From an uncultured Duncaniella sp. (GTDB lineage Bacteria; Bacteroidota; Bacteroidia; Bacteroidales; Muribaculaceae): a DNA stretch of 64,000 nucleotides. This document shows positions 34,342 to 44,003 of this stretch, piece by piece (within the stretch, counting starts at the first letter, position 1; every line of letters begins with the position of its first letter). Under the pieces are notes generated by a model. It saw only the letters and a program-made list of their open reading frames with translations. It searched no databases and was not told the origin of the DNA. The stretch lies in the NCBI GenBank assembly GCA_910578515.1, contig CAJTQR010000006.1, positions 1-64,000 of the forward strand, written 5' to 3'. The translations under genes were made by a program, and so were the position numbers.

Positions 34342-36942
34342 ATGATAAGATTGATATTCTTGTTAATCTCAGGAGTGCTGTCATTGTCATTATCGGCTGT
34401 CGCACAGGTTTCTATTACTGGAAGCGTGTGCGATAGAACCGATGGTGGAGTTCTTTCGGGAGCGGTTGTAAGGGTATATGCGGCAGGAAAACTTAAGAGC
34501 TTCGGCACCGTCAAGTCTGACGGCAGCTATAGCTTGCGCATACCCAAGCTTGTTAATGACAGCCTTAAGATAACTGTGCAATGTATCGGTTATTCAAAAA
34601 CGGAGCGCATGGTGCCCAATCGTGATGCAACAGTTGACTTTCAGCTTACAACGGATAATGTAGCGTTGAGAGAGGTTAAAGTTGAGGCTCCAAAAATAAA
34701 TCAGCTGGGTGATACCCTGACATATAATTTGGCATCGTATTTGGGTAAAAGTGATGTGACACTTGAAGATGGGTTAAAAAAACTTCCAGGAATAAATGTT
34801 GAAAAGTCCGGAAAAATTAATTACCAAGGTAGAGGTATAAGTAATTTCTATATCGAAGGCATGGATATGCTCGGAGGTAAGTATAATCTTGCCACACGTA
34901 ATCTACCAGCGGAATATGTGACTGATGTGCAGATAATGGACCGGCATCATAATGCCAGGATTGATAAAGGAACTTACAGTAATCAGGTGGCACTTAATGT
35001 GAAACTTAAATCAAGGGTGAAGTTCAAGCCGGTAGGCACATCGGAGGTAATGGGCGGATACGATGACAAGTGGCTTTATCAAGTCGGAGCTACTGGAATG
35101 TGTTTTACTCCTGCGTTCCAGACCATTGTATCGGCAAAAATCGGTAACGTAAAGGAATTCTCCAAAGGATATGATTCGGATTTGATAGTTCGAACATACG
35201 GTGGTTGGGATAATAAATCCCTTGCTAAGCGTGCAGCAGGTTCTCTCGGCGGCAGTTCAGCTCCATTGCAGAGAAGCCGGTATATATCGCCTCGCGACAG
35301 GTCTGTGAGCCTGAATTTTATGAAAAAGACCGGGACTGACGAAACATTCAAGCTCAACACATCATATAATTATAGCGCGACTGACTATAATTATAACCAG
35401 AATAGCCTGTATTATGCAGGAGATAAAGAAATTGTGTTTAATGAACACAATACTCCCCTGAACAGTCTGCACAAACCGTCACTGAGCATAAATTATACAA
35501 AGAATGCAGACAGAAAGTATGTCTACAACGATTTCAATGCTACTGCCGGTTTTCAAGAAGATAATTTCTTGACAAGAAGTGACGACAGAGATTTGCGCCA
35601 GCAATCAAATGTAAAGAGTGTGAGTCTGGACAACTGTTTCAGCTGGAGATTTAAAAAAGGAGACAATATATGGAATATGTCGGCGGATGTGGGTTTCAAC
35701 CGGGCTCCTGAAGCAGATTTGCGTATCACTGATAAGATGAGCGATAAGCCGACTGTACTGCAGGCATTGGATAGTCATAGTTTCAATGTGAAATTCAGTG
35801 CCGGTTCCTCTTACAAGTTTAGCAGGTTTATGCTGAGTGTTCCGTTGGAGGCTCAGTATAGGAATGACCACTTGAAGAGTGTATTATCAGGCACATATGA
35901 TATAAACAACGTGATAGGGAATACATTTCAGTTTAGTTTTTCACCTTCGTTCCAGTACAGTTCACCTGCACGCCGACTGGAATTGGAAGGAGGACTGGCA
36001 TTGAGAATGATTCTACTCAACGCGCGGAACTATGCCGCCAATCATCGTATAAATGCCAAAAATCCTTATATTCAACCGAATTTCAGGTTAAGATATGTGA
36101 TTTCATCTGATTTTAATGTTGTGTTCAACTCGTCATTGTCACATTCGGTCGGAGATGTGCTTGATTTGATGACCGCACCTGTGATGACTTCATATAGGAA
36201 CCGTACAGCTTCATCCGGTATTCTTGCCGAAGGAAGGACTTTCAGTTCAAATGTCAGGTTTGATTTTAAGAGACCATTCGAGTTTTGGTTTGCTAATGCG
36301 TATATATCTTACACTGAGAGCAAGCGCAACATTCTCAGTTCTCAATATGTCACCGATTCGGATGTTACCGTGGGTGGTCTTGCGGCTGATAGCTATAGCA
36401 AATCTCTTTCAACGAATTCTTCGGTGACCAAACAGGTGCATTCCATCGGTGGTAAATTTACATTATATGGGAATTACACTTGGAGCAGGAATGAGGTGGT
36501 GCAACAGAATGAGCTCATACCTTACGATGGTCTCTCGTTCAGTTTCGGTCCACGTATCACTCTTGCCCCTTGGACGTTTGTGGAACTTAATTACAGCGGA
36601 CGATTTTCAAAGACTTTCAGCCGGTATCTTGGCAGTTCGGAGAGCTATGATATGTTTTCAAATGATGTAAAGCTATCGGTATATCCTTTCAGAGGTCTCG
36701 ATGTTTTTGGTGGGGTGGAATTCATAAGCAAAGAACTTTCCGACAACACGCATAAGGATATAGCTCTTTTTGATGCGGGTATAAGCTACAGACACAAACG
36801 GTACAAATATACATTAAGAGCTGATAACCTGCTGGATACCCGTACGTATTATTATACCGTTTACAGTGGGGTGGACATGTATAGCTACAGCTATGACTTG
36901 CGTCCACGGAGCATTACTTTCTCGGTAACGTTTACCATGTAA
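34342..36942 (+). CDS. Outer-membrane beta-barrel receptor (CarboxypepD_reg, OMP_b-brl type)
   Basis: An 866-residue outer-membrane protein: signal peptide (ending AVAQ), carboxypeptidase-regulatory-like domain (about 24-105), plug-like region (about 110-220, with LEDGLKKLPGINVEKSGKI and FYIEGMDMLGGKYN) and a beta-barrel to the end. This is the TonB-receptor relative often paired with GLPGLI proteins. Its ligand is unknown. It is 54 bp downstream of the GLPGLI gene. The last base is only 2 bp from the end of the convergent phosphatase gene, with no clear terminator between them. Confidence 0.88.
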   Translation: MIRLIFLLISGVLSLSLSAVAQVSITGSVCDRTDGGVLSGAVVRVYAAGKLKSFGTVKSDGSYSLRIPKLVNDSLKITVQCIGYSKTERMVPNRDATVDFQLTTDNVALREVKVEAPKINQLGDTLTYNLASYLGKSDVTLEDGLKKLPGINVEKSGKINYQGRGISNFYIEGMDMLGGKYNLATRNLPAEYVTDVQIMDRHHNARIDKGTYSNQVALNVKLKSRVKFKPVGTSEVMGGYDDKWLYQVGATGMCFTPAFQTIVSAKIGNVKEFSKGYDSDLIVRTYGGWDNKSLAKRAAGSLGGSSAPLQRSRYISPRDRSVSLNFMKKTGTDETFKLNTSYNYSATDYNYNQNSLYYAGDKEIVFNEHNTPLNSLHKPSLSINYTKNADRKYVYNDFNATAGFQEDNFLTRSDDRDLRQQSNVKSVSLDNCFSWRFKKGDNIWNMSADVGFNRAPEADLRITDKMSDKPTVLQALDSHSFNVKFSAGSSYKFSRFMLSVPLEAQYRNDHLKSVLSGTYDINNVIGNTFQFSFSPSFQYSSPARRLELEGGLALRMILLNARNYAANHRINAKNPYIQPNFRLRYVISSDFNVVFNSSLSHSVGDVLDLMTAPVMTSYRNRTASSGILAEGRTFSSNVRFDFKRPFEFWFANAYISYTESKRNILSSQYVTDSDVTVGGLAADSYSKSLSTNSSVTKQVHSIGGKFTLYGNYTWSRNEVVQQNELIPYDGLSFSFGPRITLAPWTFVELNYSGRFSKTFSRYLGSSESYDMFSNDVKLSVYPFRGLDVFGGVEFISKELSDNTHKDIALFDAGISYRHKRYKYTLRADNLLDTRTYYYTVYSGVDMYSYSYDLRPRSITFSVTFTM

Positions 36943-36944
36943 AT

Positions 36945-37703
36945 CTATAAAGGTCGTATGGGAAACAGACGGTCGTTTAAGAGCTTTCCTGAAAGTGCTT
37001 CGAAATGACGTCGCGCGTCTTTGCTGCAGAGGTAACGGTCGATTATTTCTACATGGAGGGGGGAGTGCAGGTCGGTACCAAGAAAATCCACATATCCCTT
37101 CTCAATTAACTTTTCAGCTGCTTTCTTTTCAGCTTTCCCGTAAGCTCCTGCAAGAGAAAGGATATTTATCTGAAACAGATTCCCGGCGCGGTGGAGTTGG
37201 TCGTAACGTTCGGGCGATACTGAGTGGTAATAATAGAAGCGCTCGGGATGTGCCATTATGGGGTTGTAGCCTTTGACTTTCAGGTCAAACAGGAATTTGT
37301 CGAGCTGCCACGGTTCCTGCAGAAAAGAATTTTCAACCAAGATATAATTGTTTGGGAAGGTCTTTATGTTTCCACTTATCAATTGTTTGTGAAAAAAGTC
37401 ATCAATGCGGTTTTCAGATGAGCGTATCACTTTGACTGGGATATCAGTCTTTGATAATTCCTGCAGGAGTTTTCTCATGGCTTCGTCGAGTACTTCCGCT
37501 GTGTTTGGAAATCCTTCAGCTACGTGAGGTGTCGTTATGGCTTGGCGAATTCCCCATTTAGCCATGCTGTCCAACAGAAACAGGGATGCTTCCACATCAG
37601 GAGAACCGTCATCAACGCCGGGGACGATATGAGAATGCACATCAGTGAGATAGGGAAGTTGTATCGGGTCGTTCTTTCGTGAAAAGAAATTGAATAGTTC
37701 CAT
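36945..37703 (-). CDS. CpsB/YwqE-type PHP tyrosine phosphatase
   Basis: A 252-residue cytoplasmic PHP-fold metal enzyme. Motifs are DVHSHIVPGVDDGS (metal ligands), TTPHVAEGFPN, MAHPERFYYY and a late FLGTDLHSP. Relatives dephosphorylate the tyrosine kinases that control capsule export. No kinase or capsule gene is in the window, and the gene is the last of the minus-strand run beginning with holB, 70 bp after hemW. Confidence 0.9.
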   Translation of the reverse strand: MELFNFFSRKNDPIQLPYLTDVHSHIVPGVDDGSPDVEASLFLLDSMAKWGIRQAITTPHVAEGFPNTAEVLDEAMRKLLQELSKTDIPVKVIRSSENRIDDFFHKQLISGNIKTFPNNYILVENSFLQEPWQLDKFLFDLKVKGYNPIMAHPERFYYYHSVSPERYDQLHRAGNLFQINILSLAGAYGKAEKKAAEKLIEKGYVDFLGTDLHSPLHVEIIDRYLCSKDARRHFEALSGKLLNDRLFPIRPL

Positions 37704-37773
37704 AAGCGTTAGCCGTTTCGCAGTTGATTCTACAAAAATAACAAATATGATTGTAAAAATGTCAGATTTTTGG

Positions 37774-38895
37774 TCATACCCTTATAAGTGGGAGTAAAAT
37801 GCTGTTGGAAATCAGCCAATGCTTTTCAGGAATGATTAAGTTGTCGGGTGATGTATATTGCAGGTATCCTTTCTCGATTAACAGTGGCACTTCTTTCAGC
37901 ATCTCCTTTACTGCAGCGTCTCCGAATTTGTCGGTGAGTGTCGAGAGGTTGAGTCCTTTAGCTGTGCGTAATGCTGTCATTAAAACGTCATTGAAACGAT
38001 TGTCAAATGTCTCCTCCTCTGTCACTCCTAATCCTATCCCGTTGGCTGCTATGTAAGCTTTGAGATTTGAGGGATTATATGACCGCGCTGTGCCATCCCA
38101 TGAATGTGCTCCGGGACCGAGACCTATATATGGCGAACCGTCCCAGTATGCGGAATTATGTACAGCTTGTTTGCCAGGGAGGGAGAAATTCGAAATTTCA
38201 TAATGCAGATAACCTGCGGCCCGGAGAGTATCACAGAGGTAATGATACATTGCGAAGATGGTATCTTCGTCAGTCTCTGTGATTTTTCCTGTTGAAAGCA
38301 TGGCATGCAGGCGGGTTCCCTCCTCGTATGAAAGATTGTAAGCTGAAATGTGTTCAGGTCGTAACTTTATGAGCCTGTCAAGTGTCATTTTCCATGAATC
38401 CAATGATTGACCGGGAAGCCCGTAAATGAGGTCGCAGCTGATATTGGTGATGCCTCCTGACCGAAGTCTGAGGTAGGCATTCTCAGCTTCCATTGCGTTA
38501 TGTCTACGTGTTATTAGATTGAGTTCTTCGTCAGAGAATGACTGGATTCCCATGCTAACACGGTCAATCGTGGTATCGTTTGCAATTAACCGTACCCAAT
38601 CATCGGTTACATCTTCAGGATTGACTTCGATGGTGAATTCCTTCAACGCGTTGTCGGTGGGAAGTGCGTCGATTAGTTTGCGCAGTAGGGCGGTAGGGAG
38701 AGATGATGGTGTGCCCCCTCCGAGATATATAGTGTCAATCCCGTCGGGTGCTGATTTCCTGCGGTAGTTCCATTCGTTTATGACCGCATCAACGTATCCA
38801 TCCATCCATTTAGCCTGAGGAGTGGAATAGAAATCACAGTACGCGCATTTTGCATGGCAAAAGGGTACGTGGATATATAATTTTGCCGGTTTCAT
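37774..38895 (-). CDS. hemW: HemW-family radical SAM protein
   Basis: A 373-residue radical-SAM protein, long annotated as oxygen-independent coproporphyrinogen oxidase but of the HemW group, proposed heme chaperones. C13, C17 and C20 (FCHAKCAYC) bind the Fe-S cluster; GGGTPS and SMGIQSFSDEELNLITRRH follow. The start is set to the ATG at 38895, which shares one base with the stop of the upstream gene (TAATG); the longer frame to 38916 would add seven residues inside that gene. Members of the HemW group usually lack residues needed for coproporphyrinogen oxidation. Confidence 0.9.
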   Translation of the reverse strand: MKPAKLYIHVPFCHAKCAYCDFYSTPQAKWMDGYVDAVINEWNYRRKSAPDGIDTIYLGGGTPSSLPTALLRKLIDALPTDNALKEFTIEVNPEDVTDDWVRLIANDTTIDRVSMGIQSFSDEELNLITRRHNAMEAENAYLRLRSGGITNISCDLIYGLPGQSLDSWKMTLDRLIKLRPEHISAYNLSYEEGTRLHAMLSTGKITETDEDTIFAMYHYLCDTLRAAGYLHYEISNFSLPGKQAVHNSAYWDGSPYIGLGPGAHSWDGTARSYNPSNLKAYIAANGIGLGVTEEETFDNRFNDVLMTALRTAKGLNLSTLTDKFGDAAVKEMLKEVPLLIEKGYLQYTSPDNLIIPEKHWLISNSILLPLIRV

Positions 38896-41846
38896 TAGTC
38901 GGGATACTTTCTGCAAATGGCTTTAAATGTACAAAATTTACAGGAGTGGTCAGTTAGAGCCTGGGTAAAAGGAATGTTGGGGTTGAACAATTCGGATATC
39001 ACCTCTTTGAAACGCTCCATGAATTCCTGATTTATCTCCCGGTAATCAGTAAACGGTTTGCTGTTGTAGCTTAACGGTTGTAACCCTGAGGTAGAGATAG
39101 AGCGAAACAGATAGAGTTGCGGTTGGATAGGACCGGTGTAATGTTTGTTCTGGGCATAGGCGTTGCAATAGAACATCAACTGCAGAATTGCTTTGCGTCT
39201 GTCATCATCCGACGGATTGAAAAGTTGATTTATATCAGTGAAACGGTTCTTGTCACTGCCGGTCTTATAGTCAACTATACGAATAATTCCGCCATCGGGT
39301 GTGCCATATTTCCCATTGGGATACACTCGGTCGATTCGGTCGATATATTGACGGATATTGATGGTGAGTTCGTCGGATATTTTCATCCTGTCCACTATCA
39401 CATGTTCACCGTCAATGAAATCAAAAGGAGCGATTTTCTTCTCTTCCCTGAACATTAGGAGGAGGAAATGTTTCATCACGTGACCGAGAACTTTGGACTC
39501 GCCTGTCAGCGGTGTAAGGTCACCTTTGGGATAACGGTTGTAATGCTGGTTTATGAGTTGCGTAATAAGTTTCTCAAGCTTTACGTGGTTCTTGATGATA
39601 GCATCAAGGATTTCCTCTGTTATCATTACCTCGTCATGTTCGCCACGCAACTCTTTATAGATTATTTCAGCTGCTTCGTGAAGTATTGTACCATAAGTGC
39701 TTGAATCCATGTAGTCCATTACCTCCTCGTCAAGGTCAAGTTTGCATAGATTCTTTAAATAGAAGGCAAGAGGGCAGTTGATATATGTATTGATGGATGA
39801 AGCTGAAAGTGTGCGGCCATTTTCAATGGTATATTCCTTAAGCTTCTCCATTATCTCCGGTGTTTTTTGTATAGCTATGGTTTCTTCATCGAATGTCGCC
39901 ATGGGAAATGAGGCAATATCGTGAGTAATCTCGCATTCAGGGAACAGATATAGGAGTTGGGAGATATAGCGTGACATCTCACTGTTTTTAGTGCCCACAG
40001 TTCTTGCGTCATAGAAGAGACGCACATTCCCCGCACGAGAGATGAGACGGTAGAAGTAATATGCATATATAGACTCCTGGAAGTCGGTTGTAGCCATTCC
40101 GTAGCTGCGTCGCAGAGAATCAGGAATAAAGGAACGAGTGTAATGCTTGCGTGGGAAAATGCGCTCGTTCATTGAGAGCATTATAAGGTTGTCAAAGTCG
40201 AGAACACGGGTTTCCAACACTCCCATCACCTGCAATCCTTTGAGTGGTTCACCGGTAAAGTTGATTGATACCGATGCTATGGTGCGTTGTAGCAGTTCTA
40301 TGAATGTTGTATCCCTCATCACTATACCCCATCTGTCACATGCGGTTTTGAGTTCCTTCAATGCCGATGAGTAGGCTTCAAGGAAGAAACGTTCCACTTT
40401 GTAATTCTCGGCATCAACGGTAAGGGTTTCGAGGCTGGTGATAAGTGTGTTGAAGTAAGCATACACTTCCTCAATTCCGTTTGTGTTGGTGATAGGATTG
40501 AATATGAACGCCAGTTCAGGCATCAGTTCAGCCAGTATGGCGGAGGGTATCATGTAGAGTCGCTTCTCCGTCATGAGTTCCAGTGCTTTCTCGCAACCCT
40601 CTTTGTCAAGGGACTGGGTGAAAGGATGCGTGACCACTTTCTTTACATCCTCATAGAAATATTGCCATGTCTCACGCGTGAATTTGCTGCGCAGATGCAT
40701 GGATACCACCGCCGAAATGAAGGATGCAAATGAGGTATTCTTCATTGGAAATCCCATGGTTACATTCAGCGCTGATATTTCCGGCGGCACGGAATGAATC
40801 ATTGGTATGAACAAAGCTTCGTCAGGAAGCACAACCGCAGTGTTGATAGCATTGGATGGATTTGTTATTATACCTTCTGCAACCCATTCCTCAAGTTGTT
40901 TTCCAGCTGCTTTTGCCTGTCCCACTCCGCTGGGCACTCCGGTTATGTGTATTTTGGGGAATACACCGTCGGGGATAATGTTTTCAGATGCTATGTCGTA
41001 CCTTGAAGGGAAACATTTCACATTGTTGCGCATGAATCGTGAGGCACGGTTACCTTTTGCGCGGAGCGATGGCGCCGCCATGTCCCAATAAAAATCGGCG
41101 CACCCCCTGGCTTGCAGGCGCTCGAATATCTTTATTTCCGATAACGTGAGTACATTGAACCCAACGAATATGTAGCGTCGGTAGGGCAGGGATGAGGTGG
41201 CTGCGTGTTTTAGGTAATCCACGGCGTTGCGGGTGAGCATACCAGCTGTCGCCATTCCAATATCGAGCAGCCGTTTTTTGAAATTCTCGAACAGCGGGTC
41301 AAGCACTTCCCATAGTTTTAGAAATTTGGCTTCCAAATCAGTGGAGTGGTCATGATGGAGATGGTTCCAGAATTCATCGGGACTTTGGTGGAGATACTGG
41401 TCACCCCAGTAGCGGCTGATTATTTCTTTCTGTTCATCGGTGAGATAGTTGGCACTCACCTCCTTGAATCGTTTGAGGTTTACAAATAGGAGGTGCGGGT
41501 TCACGAGATAGCGGTCCACGTCATTGAAATCGCTCAGGAGCATATCTCCCCAGAAAAGAAACTGGTCAAAATCGGCAATGTCGCTGCTCAATGCCTTATA
41601 TTCATTATATAGAATGAACAGTTGGTCAAGTCGGGGTGCCTCTACCAATGATGAAAAGCTTGCCACCATCTCGGCGATAGTGGAAATTTCAGGGAAAATG
41701 AAACAGTTGCCCTTGGCTTCTTCTGAGAGAAAATGACGGAAAAACACACCGCTTCGTTTGTTTGGAAACACGAAGCAGTAGTCTATCATGGATTCACGTT
41801 CATTCTCGATATAGGCTTTGGCAACCTGACGTAGAAACGGTATCAT
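38895..41846 (-). CDS. AddB-like PD-(D/E)XK nuclease
   Basis: A 983-residue protein related to AddB, for double-strand break processing. The N-terminal part (VFPNKRSGVFFRHFL) is a degenerate UvrD-like helicase region and the C-terminus is a RecB-type nuclease with IVDYKTG (D859, K861). Four cysteines, C691 in YINCPLAF and C969, C972, C978 at the end, match the Fe-S clasp of AddB nucleases. The frame is open for 66 more codons upstream, but those run inside holB; the ATG at 41846, overlapping the holB stop as TGATG, begins the conserved part. An AddA partner is not in the window. Confidence 0.87.
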   Translation of the reverse strand: MIPFLRQVAKAYIENERESMIDYCFVFPNKRSGVFFRHFLSEEAKGNCFIFPEISTIAEMVASFSSLVEAPRLDQLFILYNEYKALSSDIADFDQFLFWGDMLLSDFNDVDRYLVNPHLLFVNLKRFKEVSANYLTDEQKEIISRYWGDQYLHQSPDEFWNHLHHDHSTDLEAKFLKLWEVLDPLFENFKKRLLDIGMATAGMLTRNAVDYLKHAATSSLPYRRYIFVGFNVLTLSEIKIFERLQARGCADFYWDMAAPSLRAKGNRASRFMRNNVKCFPSRYDIASENIIPDGVFPKIHITGVPSGVGQAKAAGKQLEEWVAEGIITNPSNAINTAVVLPDEALFIPMIHSVPPEISALNVTMGFPMKNTSFASFISAVVSMHLRSKFTRETWQYFYEDVKKVVTHPFTQSLDKEGCEKALELMTEKRLYMIPSAILAELMPELAFIFNPITNTNGIEEVYAYFNTLITSLETLTVDAENYKVERFFLEAYSSALKELKTACDRWGIVMRDTTFIELLQRTIASVSINFTGEPLKGLQVMGVLETRVLDFDNLIMLSMNERIFPRKHYTRSFIPDSLRRSYGMATTDFQESIYAYYFYRLISRAGNVRLFYDARTVGTKNSEMSRYISQLLYLFPECEITHDIASFPMATFDEETIAIQKTPEIMEKLKEYTIENGRTLSASSINTYINCPLAFYLKNLCKLDLDEEVMDYMDSSTYGTILHEAAEIIYKELRGEHDEVMITEEILDAIIKNHVKLEKLITQLINQHYNRYPKGDLTPLTGESKVLGHVMKHFLLLMFREEKKIAPFDFIDGEHVIVDRMKISDELTINIRQYIDRIDRVYPNGKYGTPDGGIIRIVDYKTGSDKNRFTDINQLFNPSDDDRRKAILQLMFYCNAYAQNKHYTGPIQPQLYLFRSISTSGLQPLSYNSKPFTDYREINQEFMERFKEVISELFNPNIPFTQALTDHSCKFCTFKAICRKYPD

Positions 41847-42976
41847 CAGAAATTCTTTATAAGAATTATCATTTTTATTGCAACATCGAAATTTACAATT
41901 TTTCCATTGGCATTGCCTCCAATATCGATTGATGCTTTGTTCATCACATCGATTATCTTTTCTGCATTGTTCTCGGTGATGAATCTTGCGAATTTTTTGC
42001 TGAACTCCGATTCGGTGCGGTTGAGGTAGACAAGGTCGGGACAATTGAAATTATAGATAAAATTCTCGCGAATCAGCCGTTGGCAGTAGTCATAGAACTT
42101 GATTTCCTGTTCGCGACCCATGGTGGTCACATCCTCGCTCCATTGTCTGAGCCCTTTCACGTCGCGCATGTAGGCGAGGCGCATTAGCTGAACGAAATAA
42201 TCGAAGAACATACGGCTCACACTTGTCGCATCCATTGAGCGGAGTGCTGATATAAGATTGCCGGTGGCTATATGGGCTATAGCGAGTGCATCCTGATGGT
42301 CAACGGAAAGCTGCGACATGAGGTAACCAGCCACAGCATCATCGCTTAAGCGTTTCATTTCGATAGGACGACATCGGGAATAGATAGTTGGAAGGATACC
42401 TGCCGGATTGTCGGATACAAGCACAAATATGGTGTCGCCAAACGGTTCCTCGATGAGCTTGAGCAATTTGTTGGCAGTCTGTTCATTCATCTTTTCCGGT
42501 AGCCAGAGTAGTACTATCTTATACTTTGATACAGTGGTGGTCACTGCAAGACGTTGCTCTAACTTCTCGCTCTCATATACGTAGATTTGTGGTTGTGCGT
42601 TTTTCTTGTCAAAGGTCTGAGCCCACCGGTCAAAATCCATCAGAGGGTTAACAGCCACAAAGTCCTTGAAATCCTGCATATAGTCATCGGAAATCGGTTC
42701 CTTCAGTTTGTCGGTTTTGACAACGGGAAATACGTAAAGTGTATCGACATGGTTAAACGATTGGTGCTGCAGACATGACGGACATTTGCCACAAGGTTCT
42801 CCGTCGGGTGTGGGTGATTGGCAGTGAAGATATTGGGCGAAAGCTCTTGCAAGCATGAATTTGCCTGTCCCTACCGGTCCGTGGAGAAGTATGGCATGAG
42901 GTATGCGTCCGTCAGTCACCATGTCGTGAAGCTGGCGTTTTACATTGTCGTTTGATGGTATGTCGCTGAATTTCAT
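41846..42976 (-). CDS. holB: DNA polymerase III delta-prime subunit
   Basis: A 376-residue clamp-loader AAA+ protein. Walker A GPVGTGK (33-39), a zinc-binding cysteine set (C52, C62, C65, C68), a sensor-like EKLNEQTANKLLKLIEEP-type helix (here PEKMNEQTANKLLKLIEEP) and RCRPIEMKRL identify HolB/DnaX-type ATPase. It loads the beta clamp during replication. It starts the minus-strand operon holB, AddB-like, hemW, PHP phosphatase. Confidence 0.92.
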   Translation of the reverse strand: MKFSDIPSNDNVKRQLHDMVTDGRIPHAILLHGPVGTGKFMLARAFAQYLHCQSPTPDGEPCGKCPSCLQHQSFNHVDTLYVFPVVKTDKLKEPISDDYMQDFKDFVAVNPLMDFDRWAQTFDKKNAQPQIYVYESEKLEQRLAVTTTVSKYKIVLLWLPEKMNEQTANKLLKLIEEPFGDTIFVLVSDNPAGILPTIYSRCRPIEMKRLSDDAVAGYLMSQLSVDHQDALAIAHIATGNLISALRSMDATSVSRMFFDYFVQLMRLAYMRDVKGLRQWSEDVTTMGREQEIKFYDYCQRLIRENFIYNFNCPDLVYLNRTESEFSKKFARFITENNAEKIIDVMNKASIDIGGNANGKIVNFDVAIKMIILIKNF

Positions 42977-43031
42977 TATAACCTGTGAACTGCGCTCGGG
43001 ATATTAGAGGTTGTCCGGCACCTTGCTTCAT

Positions 43032-43040
43032 GCAAATTTA
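43032..43040 (-). promoter_or_regulatory. -7 element for the holB operon
   Basis: TAAATTTGC on the minus strand, a perfect TAnnTTTGY, 56 bp before the holB ATG. No clear -33 match. Confidence 0.55.
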
Positions 43041-43108
43041 CGAAAAAAAGTTGATTTGATATGATGTTAAAATAAAAATTAGCTATGGTGTGTTTCATGG
43101 AAAAATTG

Positions 43109-43117
43109 TAATTTTGC
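43109..43117 (+). promoter_or_regulatory. -7 element for the patatin gene, nearly leaderless
   Basis: TAATTTTGC is a perfect TAnnTTTGY and ends 7 nt before the ATG at 43125, so the transcript should begin at or next to the start codon. Confidence 0.6.
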
Positions 43118-43124
43118 GGTTACC

Positions 43125-43946
43125 ATGTTGGATATGCTAAAATTCTCACGTAAGCCATACAAGGTAGGGCTCGTGCTAAGCGGAGGCGGTGCGAGAGGCT
43201 TTGCCCATGCCGGTGCCCTTAAGGCTCTGGAGGAAGTGGGCATAAAACCTGATATCATAGCCGGTGTAAGCGCCGGTTCGGTTGTCACAGCCATGTATGC
43301 CAGCGGAATGAAGCCGGAGGAAATCCTTCAGGTATTCAGTGATGCAAGTTTCACCGATTTTGCGGAGATAGGCGTGCCTCGCGATGGATTTTTCTCAATG
43401 GAAGGTTTTAAGAAGTTCATGAGAAAACATATTCCGTATGAGAATATAGAGCAATTGCCTATTCCGGCAGTAATCTGTGCTACGGACCTTGACAATAACC
43501 GTCCGGTAGCGTTTTCCGAAGGTCAGATATTTGAACGTGTCGCAGCTTCGTGTAGCATTCCTATAGTTTTCAAGCCTGTCAAGATTGACGGAGTCACATA
43601 CGTCGACGGCGGTGTGCTTGCTAATTTGCCTGCATGGGCGTTGCGTGACAAATGCAAATACCTTATCGGTATAAATTGCAGCCCGCTTCCCCGACGCGGT
43701 AACCCGAAGTCAATCATTGACATTGCCCAACGTACTTATGACTTGTTGGTCAAGACCAACTCCATCCCGCAGATGCAACTTTGTGACCTGGCTATAAGTA
43801 TTAATGATATAGCGCGTTATAAGGTCTTTGACCTAAAGCAAATCACCAAAGTGTACCGTTCGGGATACGATAATACCAAAAGCACTCTTCTCGCAGCCGG
43901 ATTCAAAGATATGGCAGAGCTGAAAGGACGCAATAGTGACAAATAA
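43125..43946 (+). CDS. Patatin-like phospholipase
   Basis: A 273-residue cytoplasmic lipid acyl hydrolase. The oxyanion loop SGGGARGFAH (20-29), the nucleophile S49 in GVSAGS and D161 in VDGG form the Ser-Asp dyad of patatins. No signal peptide or beta-barrel domain is present, unlike secreted ExoU or PlpD types. It is of the short RssA/YchK-like kind. A start at the ATG at 43134 is also possible. The GH13 gene follows after 57 bp. Confidence 0.92.
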   Translation: MLDMLKFSRKPYKVGLVLSGGGARGFAHAGALKALEEVGIKPDIIAGVSAGSVVTAMYASGMKPEEILQVFSDASFTDFAEIGVPRDGFFSMEGFKKFMRKHIPYENIEQLPIPAVICATDLDNNRPVAFSEGQIFERVAASCSIPIVFKPVKIDGVTYVDGGVLANLPAWALRDKCKYLIGINCSPLPRRGNPKSIIDIAQRTYDLLVKTNSIPQMQLCDLAISINDIARYKVFDLKQITKVYRSGYDNTKSTLLAAGFKDMAELKGRNSDK

Positions 43947-44003
43947 ACATTCAGACAATAACCAATCAATAATATCATAAACACTAAATCATTTCACCGA
44001 ACG

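Noticed and set aside
41847..42044. 66-residue N-terminal extension of the AddB-like protein
   Set aside because: It overlaps holB in another frame, is Cys/Arg-rich and low in similarity to the family; the TGATG overlap gives a better start.
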